A DNA stretch of 64,000 bases from Spongiimicrobium salis (GTDB taxonomy: Bacteria; Bacteroidota; Bacteroidia; Flavobacteriales; Flavobacteriaceae), in NCBI RefSeq assembly GCF_043678055.1, contig NZ_JBHEQA010000001.1, positions 558,001 through 622,000 of the forward strand. Direction: 5' to 3'. Numbering within the stretch: the stretch's first letter is position 1; each line of letters opens with the position of its first letter. Shown here one piece after another: positions 44,777 to 53,001 of this stretch. Below the pieces are notes generated by a model. That model ran no database searches. It was not told where the DNA came from and saw nothing but the letters and a program-made list of their open reading frames with translations. Made by a program: the position numbers and the translations under genes.

Positions 44777-46216
44777 ATGCCTAAGCCTTTAAAAATATTA
44801 CTTACCGGAGCAAATGGATATATAGGAATGCGCTTGCTACAAGAATTATTGCGTTTGGAACATCAGGTAATCTGTGCGGTACGAAATGCCGAAAGACTAT
44901 CCATTGATACTCAGACCAGAGTCAAAATCGATATTATTGAAATCGATTTTTTAGATTCCCCATCTCCCCATAAGCTACCTCAAGATATCGATATTGCGTA
45001 TTTCCTGATTCACTCTATGAGCTCGTCCACTAAAAACTTTGATGAACAAGAAGCTACTACCGCCCATCACTTTAATGCGTACTTAGCCCATACCCGTGTA
45101 CAACAGGTCATTTATTTAAGTGGCATTGTCAATGACGCCCATTTATCTAAACATTTGTCCTCCCGAAAAAATGTGGAAGAGATTCTCTATAAGGGCGCAT
45201 TTCATCTTACCGTCCTTCGCGCAGGTATTATTGTTGGTTCGGGGAGTTCCTCTTTTGAAATCATCAGGGATATTTGTGAAAAACTCCCTATTATGATAAC
45301 TCCAAAATGGGTGTTGACAAAATCCCAACCTATAGCCATTAGGGATGTCATCTATTTTTTGACGGCAGTGCTTCAAAACCATCAAACCTATGACGACTCT
45401 TTTGATATTGGAGGCCCCAATATCCTGACCTATAAGGAAATGCTCAAGGGATACGCTAAAGTAAGGGGGTTTAAAAACTGGATATTCTCTGTTCCCGTTA
45501 TGACACCAAAACTATCCTCCTATTGGTTGTATTTTGTTACCTCTACTTCTTATAAATTGGCCATCAACTTAGTAGACAGCATGAAAATGGAAGTTGTGGC
45601 CAAAGATCATCGACTTCAAGAACTTCTGAAATACAAGACACACACCTACGAAGAAGCCATTACCATGGCTTTTAAAAAAATCGCCCAGAACTCTGTTGTC
45701 AGTAGCTGGAAAGACAGCATGATAAGTGGACGTTTTAAAGAAAGTCTGGGGCAATACATTCAAGTTCCGAAATTCGGGGTATTGACGGACCAGAAAAAAG
45801 TCCTTCTTCAAAAACCAGAGCATACCTTAGAAAAAATTTGGCAAATAGGTGGCAATACGGGATGGTATTATGCTAACTGGTTATGGCAATTAAGAGGTTT
45901 TTTGGACAAACTGAATGGAGGTGTCGGTCTTCGAAGAGGAAGAACACATCCCGATAAAATTTCCCCAGGCGATGCCCTTGATTTCTGGCGTGTCCTTCTT
46001 GCCGACAAAAAAGAAAAACGACTTCTCCTTTTTGCCGAAATGAGGTTGCCGGGGGAAGCATGGTTAGAATTCAAAATTGATAAAAACAATATCCTCCATC
46101 AAACCGCCACTTTTCGCCCGAAAGGGATTCGGGGAAGATTGTATTGGTACAGTATTGTTCCTTTCCATTATTTTATCTTTGGAGGAATGATTAAAAATAT
46201 TGCCAAAACCCCTTGA
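44777..46216 (+). CDS. SDR family NAD(P)-binding protein with DUF2867-like C-terminus
   Basis: 479 residues. Residues 1-290 are an extended/atypical SDR with the NAD(P) motif TGANGYIG (GxxGxxG) and an SSS...Y-like core (FLIHSMSSS, IYLSGIV). The C-terminal ~150 residues (WYYANWLWQLRGFLDKLNGGVGLRRGRTHP, WLEFKID) match the DUF2867 domain often fused to such proteins. The catalytic reaction is unknown. Its stop codon overlaps the start of the BCCT transporter by 4 bases. Confidence 0.85.
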   Translation: MPKPLKILLTGANGYIGMRLLQELLRLEHQVICAVRNAERLSIDTQTRVKIDIIEIDFLDSPSPHKLPQDIDIAYFLIHSMSSSTKNFDEQEATTAHHFNAYLAHTRVQQVIYLSGIVNDAHLSKHLSSRKNVEEILYKGAFHLTVLRAGIIVGSGSSSFEIIRDICEKLPIMITPKWVLTKSQPIAIRDVIYFLTAVLQNHQTYDDSFDIGGPNILTYKEMLKGYAKVRGFKNWIFSVPVMTPKLSSYWLYFVTSTSYKLAINLVDSMKMEVVAKDHRLQELLKYKTHTYEEAITMAFKKIAQNSVVSSWKDSMISGRFKESLGQYIQVPKFGVLTDQKKVLLQKPEHTLEKIWQIGGNTGWYYANWLWQLRGFLDKLNGGVGLRRGRTHPDKISPGDALDFWRVLLADKKEKRLLLFAEMRLPGEAWLEFKIDKNNILHQTATFRPKGIRGRLYWYSIVPFHYFIFGGMIKNIAKTP

Positions 46217-47730
46217 CAAAAAATACCGCTGTGATTGCACTCGTACAAAAACGTCCGCTCCTATCTATTTCCATAGGCCTAGTTTTGATTTTTTCTATGG
46301 TTATTGGTGTATTTACAGAAGAAAGTTACCAGGGTATTGAAGCGGCTTCGATTTGGGTAAGGGACCTTTTCGGTTATTTTTACCTCTACTTAGGATTAGG
46401 TTGTGTACTCCTTGTACTGGGAATTGCCTTTTCTCCTTTGGGGAAAATAAAACTGGGAAAAGATCAGGAACAACCCGAACATTCCCTTTGGGCCTGGGTG
46501 TCTATGTTGTACAGTGCCGGGATGGGTGCCGGGATTCTACTCCGCGCTGTTCAAGAGCCCGTATTTATGCAGCAAAATCCCCCCTACGCTTCTGCTTTAT
46601 CTGCTGAGATATTGGCCTTGGAATTTACTTTCTATCAATGGGGATTTACGGCTTGGGCCTTCTATGGCCTTTTTGCCATGGTCATGGGATACGCACTATT
46701 TGTTCGTAAAAAAACTGCGCGGGTAAGCAGTACTATTGATCAAAGCATTTCCAACAAATCTGTAAAAAATAGCATTGATATCATGACCATCATTACTACA
46801 GTTTTTGGTTTGATCGCAGCTACGGGGCTGGGAACGGCGCAGATCAATGGGGGTTTAAATCATCTTTATTCCGAAAATTTTGGTGTGGGGGCTACCATAC
46901 TCCTAAGCATTTTGATAGCTGTACTTGCTTGTTTCTCTGCCTGGAAGGGAGTCAACAAAGGTATCAAGGTGATTTCCAAGCTCAACATTCTCATTACAAT
47001 GTTGGTGCTGGCCTTTATCTTTTTAGTAAGTGATATGTCAACTATTTTAATGGCTTTTGCCGAAGCATCTCTGCATTATATCCTGGACCTCATTCCGATG
47101 AGTTTGGCCTTGGGAGGTTTTGATCCCGGCATTGCTTTTTTGACCGATTGGACGTTTTATTATTGGGCATTTTGGCTGGCCTGGGCCCCATTTACGGGTA
47201 TTTTTATTGCCCGTATCTCTAGAGGAAGAACACTACGGCAATTGTTATTGGGCGTGATGATCATTCCTTCTTTGGGAACTTTCTTTTGGTTTTCGGTTTT
47301 TGGAACCTCTGCCTTTCAACTTATTGAGCATTGGGGCGTATATCAAAACGAATTTGGCAATGTGTTTTCGTCTATTTTTGTTTTTTTTGAACACTATCCT
47401 TTGGCAACTGTATTGAATATCACCACTATAGTTTTACTCATCAGCTTTTTGGTTACCTCGGTAGACTCTGCCGTATTTGTACTGAGCATGTTTACAGACA
47501 AAGGAAAAAAAGACCCTAGTAAAAAACATCGTATCCTATGGTCTTTCTTTATTTTATTGGCTACTATTGCCCTTATTCTATTGGGCAACGTTCATCCAGG
47601 AATAGATATTCTTCAGGCCGTGCAAAAACTACTCATCATTACTTCTTTGCCTTTTGCTTTTTTCATGGTCTTGATGATTTTTATTTTCTTGAAAGAAGTT
47701 TTGGGTAAAAGCAAAAAGGTAGCCGACTAA
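46213..47730 (+). CDS. BCCT family osmolyte transporter
   Basis: 505 residues with about twelve membrane helices. The family signature is clear: WAWVSMLYSAGMGAGILLRA, and TDWTFYYWAFWLAWAPFTGIF with the Trp-rich substrate site. BCCT carriers import betaine, choline or carnitine with Na+ or H+. The start is uncertain: TTG 46213 gives a 4-base overlap with the SDR gene, and GTG 46231 is an alternative. The pairing with an SDR oxidoreductase suggests uptake plus processing but is not diagnostic. Confidence 0.9.
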   Translation: MTKNTAVIALVQKRPLLSISIGLVLIFSMVIGVFTEESYQGIEAASIWVRDLFGYFYLYLGLGCVLLVLGIAFSPLGKIKLGKDQEQPEHSLWAWVSMLYSAGMGAGILLRAVQEPVFMQQNPPYASALSAEILALEFTFYQWGFTAWAFYGLFAMVMGYALFVRKKTARVSSTIDQSISNKSVKNSIDIMTIITTVFGLIAATGLGTAQINGGLNHLYSENFGVGATILLSILIAVLACFSAWKGVNKGIKVISKLNILITMLVLAFIFLVSDMSTILMAFAEASLHYILDLIPMSLALGGFDPGIAFLTDWTFYYWAFWLAWAPFTGIFIARISRGRTLRQLLLGVMIIPSLGTFFWFSVFGTSAFQLIEHWGVYQNEFGNVFSSIFVFFEHYPLATVLNITTIVLLISFLVTSVDSAVFVLSMFTDKGKKDPSKKHRILWSFFILLATIALILLGNVHPGIDILQAVQKLLIITSLPFAFFMVLMIFIFLKEVLGKSKKVAD

Positions 47731-47837
47731 TATGGTTTCAAAAAATAAATAGGTCCGTTAGTGTTCCGAGGAGTATCTTTCTTAAGATTATCCTTAATTC
47801 ATGGTATCACCGCAATAATTGAATGCCATGTTCAAGC

Positions 47838-48773
47838 CTAGGCTTTGGGCAGAAAAACTTCGGCCATCATACAACGTGCACTCCCTCCACCACAGGTTTC
47901 GATATTCTCTAAAGAATTATGAATAATCTCACAATACTTTCCAATAGTATTAAGTTGATCTTGTCGCAGGGAATCATGGGCAGCTGAACTCATAATCAAA
48001 TAGGGTTGACCGTCCTTCCCGGTCACCTGTAACATATTACCTGCAAAATTGTGCATTTGCGCTTCGGTAATGGCAATGATTTCTTTTTTATCCTGCTTTA
48101 AATGCGCGATAACATTTTTGCGTTCTTTCTTATCGTCAATGGAATCGAGGCAAATGACGGCAAATTCTTCTCCAAGGCACATCATCACATTGGTATGATA
48201 GATGGGCATCCGCTGGCCATTTACATTTTGGTTGGCCGTAAAAATAACAGGAGTATATTCAAAATCTTCGCAGAATTCAATAAATAATTCCTCATCGGCC
48301 CTGGGCGACAAGGCACAATAGGCTTTTCTATTTACCCTATCCATAAGAATACTTCCTGTTCCTTCCAGAAAAAAACCTTCTTCCTCCGCAGAAGAATAAT
48401 CTACTACATTTTCGATCACAAATCCCTTTTCCTCCAAAATGTCCAAAACATCTTCCCGGCGTTCCGCCCTTCTATTCTCTGCAAACATGGGATAAAGTGC
48501 CACGGTTCCATTTTCGTGAAAGGAAATCCAATTGTTTGGGAAATGGGCATCGGGAGTATCTCTTTCCAAAATCCCATCCACGACAGTGATATCAATACCT
48601 TTTTCTTCCAACTTCGCCACAAAAGCATCAAATTCTTGTTGCGCTCGTTTTAATAAGGTTTCGGGCAAAATACCTTCATCTGATTTTTGATAGTAATTGT
48701 TTACCGCGGTCTGCTCATTAGAACGAAATGTAGCCGGACGGATCATTAGTATGGAGTTGGTAACCTGACGCAT
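47838..48773 (-). CDS. ctlX: Citrulline utilization hydrolase, CtlX type
   Basis: 311 residues, guanidine-modifying (GME) superfamily. Features: ILMIRPATFRSNEQTAVNNYYQ at the N-terminus, DAHFPNNWISFH, VLPMF-like AENRR, GTGSILMDR, the active-site HTNVMM and the C-terminal nucleophile in GGGSARCMMAEVF (Cys ~301). Characterised CtlX hydrolyses citrulline to ornithine. A second GME enzyme lies 3 kb away. It is divergent from the PadR unit. Confidence 0.87.
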   Translation of the reverse strand: MRQVTNSILMIRPATFRSNEQTAVNNYYQKSDEGILPETLLKRAQQEFDAFVAKLEEKGIDITVVDGILERDTPDAHFPNNWISFHENGTVALYPMFAENRRAERREDVLDILEEKGFVIENVVDYSSAEEEGFFLEGTGSILMDRVNRKAYCALSPRADEELFIEFCEDFEYTPVIFTANQNVNGQRMPIYHTNVMMCLGEEFAVICLDSIDDKKERKNVIAHLKQDKKEIIAITEAQMHNFAGNMLQVTGKDGQPYLIMSSAAHDSLRQDQLNTIGKYCEIIHNSLENIETCGGGSARCMMAEVFLPKA

Positions 48774-48853
48774 TTATTTTCCTATTTAATGTGAGCAAAA
48801 TTACTAATTTCTATCCCCCTTCTTTCTAAAAAGAGCGAATTAAATATTAAAAA

Positions 48854-48863
48854 ATACATGTAT
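48854..48863. promoter_or_regulatory. Palindrome ATACATGTAT, possible PadR half of operator
   Basis: A 10-bp perfect palindrome lying 10 bases before the main PadR operator candidate and sharing its ATACAT half. It could be a secondary PadR site in the padR/ctlX divergent region. Confidence 0.4.
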
Positions 48864-48869
48864 TATATT

Positions 48870-48898
48870 TTGATACATCAAATAATGATGTATATTTG
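48870..48898 (+). promoter_or_regulatory. Promoter of the padR gene, overlapped by its operator
   Basis: TTG at 48870-48872 and TATATTTG at 48891-48898, spaced by 18 bases, fit the Bacteroidota -33/-7 pattern. The inverted repeat ATACATCA-N5-TGATGTAT (48873-48893) fills the gap between them. A start 5-7 bases after the -7 box falls at or next to the ATG at 48903, suggesting a leaderless or nearly leaderless transcript. Confidence 0.6.
48873..48893. promoter_or_regulatory. Candidate PadR operator
   Basis: ATACATCA-AATAA-TGATGTAT is an exact inverted repeat of 8-base arms. The ACAT/ATGT arms match the general operator pattern of PadR proteins, and its position suits autorepression. Confidence 0.6.
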
Positions 48899-48902
48899 TC
48901 CT

Positions 48903-49241
48903 ATGTATTCAAGAGAACTATTAAAAGGCATTTTAAAACCTATTATTTTCAAGCTTCTATCTGAAAATGATAAGATGTACGGTTATGAAATCACACAAAC
49001 CGTTAAAAAAATATCGGGAAATAAAATCCTAATCAAAGAAGGATCGCTTTATCCCGCCCTTCACGCCTTAACCAAAGAAGGGTTTTTAGAAGTAGAATCC
49101 ATACCTATAGGGAATAGAATTAGAAAGTATTATCGCTTAACTCGAACTGGCAAAACCCAAGTGGAACCGATTACCAATGAATTATTGGAATTCTCTACGA
49201 CCTTGCAGACGCTATTTCAACAAAAAACAGTGATGTCATGA
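48903..49241 (+). CDS. PadR family transcriptional regulator
   Basis: 112 residues from ATG 48903 (MYSRELLKGILKPIIFKLL). Winged helix with the PadR core MYGYEITQTVKKISGNKILIKEGSLYPALHALTKEGFLEVE and a short C-terminal helix for dimer formation. It probably represses its own operon through the operator at 48873-48893. Its TGA overlaps the ATG of the membrane-protein gene (ATGA). Confidence 0.92.
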   Translation: MYSRELLKGILKPIIFKLLSENDKMYGYEITQTVKKISGNKILIKEGSLYPALHALTKEGFLEVESIPIGNRIRKYYRLTRTGKTQVEPITNELLEFSTTLQTLFQQKTVMS

Positions 49242-49687
49242 CCATAAACGATCAACAACTCAACTTTATACAAGCGTATTTACGCCAAGAAGGCGTATCC
49301 AAGGCGACACTTCAGGAAGATTTGGTGGATCATTTTAGCTGTGCCATAGAAGAATACTTAGAGGAGGACGTATCTTTTGCAACAGCTTTTGATTTGGCAA
49401 AAGAAAGAATTGCTCCTGATGGGGTAAAAAAAATAGAAGAAGATTTAATTTATTTATTAACCATAAATCATGAAATTATGTTACGAAAAATTGTATTCAT
49501 ATTAGGGTACATCAGTATCTTACAGATTATTATGGCTTTTGCACTTTACTTACCAGGATCTATCCTAGACAAGGAAGTTTCGGGCTACATCGCCATGGGT
49601 GGAATCTTTTTGTTTGCTGTAAGTGTAGTTCCATTTTATTGCTATCAACTCTATAAAAAATCTGTTCACCAGCTTAAAGAAGCTTAA
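49238..49687 (+). CDS. Membrane protein paired with PadR (HAAS-like N-terminus)
   Basis: 149 residues. The N-terminal ~75 residues (LQEDLVDHFSCAIEEYLEEDVSFATAFDLAKERIAPDGVKKIEEDL) look like the helical domain often found in proteins encoded after padR genes. Two membrane helices follow (IVFILGYISILQIIMAFALYL and IAMGGIFLFAVSVVPFYCYQL). A sensory or anti-regulator role is inferred from translational coupling (4-base overlap) with PadR. Confidence 0.78.
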   Translation: MTINDQQLNFIQAYLRQEGVSKATLQEDLVDHFSCAIEEYLEEDVSFATAFDLAKERIAPDGVKKIEEDLIYLLTINHEIMLRKIVFILGYISILQIIMAFALYLPGSILDKEVSGYIAMGGIFLFAVSVVPFYCYQLYKKSVHQLKEA

Positions 49688-49696
49688 TGGTATAGC

Positions 49697-49736
49697 AAAA
49701 GAAGGGCTTTAGTAGTACTACTAAAGCCCTTCTTTT
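49697..49736. terminator. 40-bp perfect palindromic bidirectional terminator
   Basis: Two exact 20-base arms (left begins AAAAGAAGGGCTTTAGTAGT) with A-run and T-run ends, between the convergent PadR-unit and M56-peptidase genes. It works in both directions by design. Confidence 0.88.
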
Positions 49737-49759
49737 ACTTCTAATGGTATTAGATGTCT

Positions 49760-51298
49760 TTATTCTTTGACTTCAAACTGTAGGGTTTCCAAACCTACGA
49801 ATTGAAAAATAAGAACGTCTCCTTTTCTAGCCATGATTTTAAACTTGCCATCAAAATCCGATACTACCCCATAATTTTTATTTGTTTTAAGCGTAATATT
49901 AACCCCTGGTAATGGCTCTTTATCGCTCACTACTTTCCCAGAGAAGATCGCCCCGGATTTATCCAATGCCCCTATGACCTCCATCTTTTCACTTGGATTG
50001 GCTTTCGGGGATGTACTTGATTCTAGATCATTCTGTTGGTGGTATTTCCAGGACAGCGGAAATGAGTAAAGGGTTTCAATCGTTTCGCCTTTTAGCTTGC
50101 CAGGCTTAATTCGTGGCAAAAGCTGAAGTACACGTTCAATTTCATTGTGAACCGTCTCGTTGGGAGCATCGGTAAAGTTGCTAATTGTTCCATTCTCCGC
50201 AATCGAGAAAAGTACCTTTACTTTTCCTTGAAAATCTTGGCCCTCTTCTTTTTCGGGAATTCTATAGTGTTTTGCAATATGCTCTTGTAACTTACTTGTA
50301 AAGCATGCTCTTTTATCGCTAGCACCTTCGCATCCAGGAAAGATTGGCACGGTCTCAACGGCAGTAAAAGCTATTATGGTTCTTTCCGAAAGAGGCACTC
50401 CTGTTTCAGTCTCCTGTGCATCTAACATTTGAGAGGTGTCTTCTGTTCCACTACATGAAGTATACATCAAGATTCCCAAGACGAGAGGAAATAATAAGGC
50501 ATACTTTAATTGATAAATGGTTTTTGATTTTTCTTTTGTTAACATAAGGATTCGTTTTTTAATTAATGATTGTTTAAAAAATTGGTTGACCAAACTGAAA
50601 TTTTGGCTTTCAAAAATCTCAGAGAGCAATAATTCATATTGTTTTTTCTTATCTATTTTGGCAGCTTGGTCGTCCGCCATAAATTCATGAAGCTCGGCAA
50701 TGCGATTTTGATACACGTAAACCAAGGGATTGAACCACCACACAATGCGCATCAATTCAAAAAAAATAAGATCTACGGAATGCCATTCCCGCACATGAAC
50801 CATTTCATGTGCCAGAATACTCTCCACTTTGTTTTTGGGTAGATCCTCCCCGAGAAATATGTATCTAAAAAATGAAAAAGCTTGTCCACTTTTGGGTAAC
50901 ATCACCTTCACATATCCTTTTTCTAAAGAGATAGTACCTCCTTTTTTTAGGCAATAGATACGATAGAGTTTGATTCCAAACCACAATATCATCAAGACTA
51001 CTACAATAGTATATACCAGATACCCCCAATCAAAAGTTTGCCAAAAATTATCCTTAGGTTGCGTTGCCACCACAACTTCATCCAATTGCGTAAAAAATTC
51101 TTGGTATTCCACTAAATTTTCAGGTACTGTCGTTTTTAGCGCATCAAAGCTGATTGTTGGAAATATCAAGGACCCCATGAAAGTGGCCAAAAGATATGTT
51201 CGATTCCAATGAAAAAAGGTTTCTCTTCTTAAAAATAAATCGTAAACCAATAAAAATGCCAATTGAATGGCCAGGCATTCTAATAAATACGTAATCAT
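49760..51298 (-). CDS. M56 (BlaR1-like) metallopeptidase with TonB-C and carboxypeptidase-regulatory domains
   Basis: 512 residues. Four N-terminal membrane helices surround a cytoplasmic zinc peptidase core, AHEMVHVREWHSVD (HExxH, His164-His168), with a further helix at ~270-285. Beyond it, residues ~340-420 look like a TonB C-terminal domain (YRIPEKEEGQDFQGKVKVLFSIAENGTI) and ~445-512 like a regulatory beta-sandwich (GKVVSDKEPLPGVNITLKTN). It lacks the penicillin-binding sensor of BlaR1. Its ATG overlaps the BlaI-type stop (ATGA), and it should cleave that repressor. Confidence 0.9.
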   Translation of the reverse strand: MITYLLECLAIQLAFLLVYDLFLRRETFFHWNRTYLLATFMGSLIFPTISFDALKTTVPENLVEYQEFFTQLDEVVVATQPKDNFWQTFDWGYLVYTIVVVLMILWFGIKLYRIYCLKKGGTISLEKGYVKVMLPKSGQAFSFFRYIFLGEDLPKNKVESILAHEMVHVREWHSVDLIFFELMRIVWWFNPLVYVYQNRIAELHEFMADDQAAKIDKKKQYELLLSEIFESQNFSLVNQFFKQSLIKKRILMLTKEKSKTIYQLKYALLFPLVLGILMYTSCSGTEDTSQMLDAQETETGVPLSERTIIAFTAVETVPIFPGCEGASDKRACFTSKLQEHIAKHYRIPEKEEGQDFQGKVKVLFSIAENGTISNFTDAPNETVHNEIERVLQLLPRIKPGKLKGETIETLYSFPLSWKYHQQNDLESSTSPKANPSEKMEVIGALDKSGAIFSGKVVSDKEPLPGVNITLKTNKNYGVVSDFDGKFKIMARKGDVLIFQFVGLETLQFEVKE

Positions 51299-51660
51299 TC
51301 CTCTTCGTCTTTTTGAATTTTTTGCATGATATCTGTCAATTCACTAAGGCTGATGTCGTTCTTTTTCATAAAAAAGGACACCATACTCTTAAAGGAACCT
51401 TGAAAATAACCATCGACCAATCTAAAAATAGATTGATTGCTGTACTCTTCCTTTTCCACCAATGGAAAATAGATATGCCATTTTCCTTTTTTTTCATGAC
51501 CCACAAAGCCTTTGTCTTCCAAAATGCGAATAATGGTAGATATGGTATTATAGGCAGGTTTGGGTTCTGGCAATTGTTGGAGTATTTCAGGTACTCTGGC
51601 TTTTTTCAATTGCCATAACAATTGCATGACCTCTTCTTGTGCTTTGGTTAATTGCTTCAT
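51295..51660 (-). CDS. BlaI/MecI/CopY family repressor
   Basis: 121 residues. The winged helix includes LTKAQEEVMQLLWQLKKARVPEILQQLPEPKPAYNTISTIIRILEDKGFVGHEKKGKWHIYFPLV, followed by a dimerisation helix pair. Three candidate operators lie in the 70 bases before its ATG. Translational coupling to the M56 peptidase is the usual two-gene arrangement of the family. Confidence 0.93.
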   Translation of the reverse strand: MKQLTKAQEEVMQLLWQLKKARVPEILQQLPEPKPAYNTISTIIRILEDKGFVGHEKKGKWHIYFPLVEKEEYSNQSIFRLVDGYFQGSFKSMVSFFMKKNDISLSELTDIMQKIQKDEEE

Positions 51661-51664
51661 TTCA

Positions 51665-51680
51665 AACTAATTTTTTAGTT
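51665..51680. promoter_or_regulatory. BlaI-type operator 1
   Basis: AACTA-N6-TAGTT inverted repeat, 4 bases from the ATG and downstream of the likely transcription start, so a bound repressor would block elongation or translation. Confidence 0.7.
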
Positions 51681-51691
51681 TAACTTTGGAA

Positions 51692-51699
51692 CAAATCTA
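51692..51699 (-). promoter_or_regulatory. Promoter -7 box of the blaI-type operon
   Basis: TAGATTTG on the minus strand matches TAnnTTTG. Its outer edge touches operator 2. No strong -33 TTTG is seen at the expected place, which is covered by operator 3. Confidence 0.5.
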
Positions 51700-51714
51700 A
51701 CTATTTTTTTAGTT
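51699..51714. promoter_or_regulatory. BlaI-type operator 2
   Basis: AACTA-N6-TAGTT, starting 34 bases from operator 1 and lying between the -7 box and the -33 region. Confidence 0.7.
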
Positions 51715-51716
51715 CG

Positions 51717-51732
51717 AACTAATAAATTAGTT
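51717..51732. promoter_or_regulatory. BlaI-type operator 3
   Basis: AACTA-N6-TAGTT, starting 18 bases from operator 2, over the expected -33 region. Confidence 0.7.
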
Positions 51733-51976
51733 TATTATTTTTTAAAAAATTAAAAACACATTGATTACCAACTAATTACAAATAAACTTAAATTGTAAAA
51801 AAACCCCAATTTGATGGTTCTTGCTAGAAAATTTTACATGAAGTGATGAAATAACCGCTCCCTTGTAGCGCAGAAAGAACAGGGGTCTGCTCCCCCTGGA
51901 ATAATACAAGTAGAGGTTTTTTTAATAGTAAAAGAGAAATGGCACGAAGCCGAAGTAAAGCTACTTTGTCCGAATC

Positions 51977-52894
51977 TTATTTTTCCCGAATCAAAGGCAT
52001 GGTACTACAGCGCAGCAAGCCTTCTTGCTTGGAAATTTCTGCATAAGGAATTTCCTCTACGGTAAATCCTTGCTCCCTTAGCCAAGTATTGAGTCGCGTA
52101 AAGTTTTGCTCGGAAACAATAACTTCCGGAGAAATGGAAAAGACATTACTGAACATATGATACATTTCGTCTGCTGTAATCTCAAAAATGTGTTCCTTCC
52201 CAAAATAATTGACCAACCATTGATATTCCTCTTCTCTTAAAAAGCCGTTTTTATGTAAAATTGCCTTGTCCTTCCCAATTGGCTGGAAACAACAATCCAA
52301 ATGCAGGGCATTCTCCTTGGCGACGGTATTGGATTTTCGCAATTCAAAAGACTTTATCTTTTTATGTGGAAACAGTTCCTTAATGTAGGCCACTGCTGCC
52401 TTATTGGTTCTTGCTGTTATATAATCCGGGTAGTCCTCTCCAGTATATGTTCCTATAAAGATATACTCTTTCCAAGGCATGACATCACCGCCCTCAATAT
52501 GTACTTCTTCTGGAGGGCAAATAATGTTTTGTGGGTTGATCTGCTTCAATACATGCTGTATGGCTTCAAATTCCTTTTCCCTATCCGGAAGAATATTTGC
52601 TTTGATCAATTTATCTTCGATCACAAAGGCAATATCCCTTGAAAATATTTGATTACAATTTTCCAGTACCGTAGGTCGAAATACCTGTACGCCGTGTTTC
52701 CGAAATACGGCAGCAAATGCTTCCATTTCCTTTGTCATATCCTCCTCTACCGGATAGGTTCCATTTAGGATATGTTCCAACGATTTTGGGTCATACGCCT
52801 CTTCCGCAGTTGGTGTGGGCCCACAACTTTGTGCGGTTCCCAAGAGAACTGCTTTTAAGGGTGAAGTCTCATCGTTTACATGTAATTGCAGCAT
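51977..52894 (-). CDS. DDAH/amidinotransferase-like guanidine-modifying enzyme
   Basis: 305 residues from ATG 52894 (MLQLHVNDETSPLKAVLLG). GME-family features: IFSRDIAFVI, HIEGGDVMPWKEYIFIGT, the active-site His in LHLDCCFQPI, and the C-terminal nucleophile in EGLLRCSTMPL (Cys ~296). Such enzymes hydrolyse methylarginine, arginine or citrulline, or transfer amidino groups; the exact substrate is not readable. It is a second GME enzyme alongside ctlX, both on the minus strand. Confidence 0.82.
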   Translation of the reverse strand: MLQLHVNDETSPLKAVLLGTAQSCGPTPTAEEAYDPKSLEHILNGTYPVEEDMTKEMEAFAAVFRKHGVQVFRPTVLENCNQIFSRDIAFVIEDKLIKANILPDREKEFEAIQHVLKQINPQNIICPPEEVHIEGGDVMPWKEYIFIGTYTGEDYPDYITARTNKAAVAYIKELFPHKKIKSFELRKSNTVAKENALHLDCCFQPIGKDKAILHKNGFLREEEYQWLVNYFGKEHIFEITADEMYHMFSNVFSISPEVIVSEQNFTRLNTWLREQGFTVEEIPYAEISKQEGLLRCSTMPLIREK

Positions 52895-52942
52895 TGCTTT
52901 TTTTTGCAAATATAGGTAATCTCTGCAGGGTATTTATAAAGA

Positions 52943-52978
52943 AAACACCACGATGACAAAATTGTGATCGTGGTGTTT
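52943..52978 (-). terminator. Terminator after gltA
   Basis: AAACACCACGAT pairs exactly with ATCGTGGTGTTT across a 12-base loop, 24 bases after the gltA stop. Confidence 0.75.
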
Positions 52979-53001
52979 TAAGCTCCTTAAATTTTTGTTT
53001 G

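Larger units (their letters stand above)
51661..51976. other. AT-rich regulatory and spacer region
   Basis: 316 bases between the blaI-type gene and the DDAH-like gene. The first 72 bases hold three inverted-repeat operators and a promoter. The rest is AT-rich, with one GC-rich hairpin-like spot (CAGGGG...CCCCCTG, 51880-51898) and no gene. Confidence 0.55.

Noticed and set aside
51880..51898. CAGGGG/CCCCCTG hairpin as a terminator or sRNA
   Set aside because: No adjoining U-tract, imperfect pairing, and no gene end close by in the right direction.
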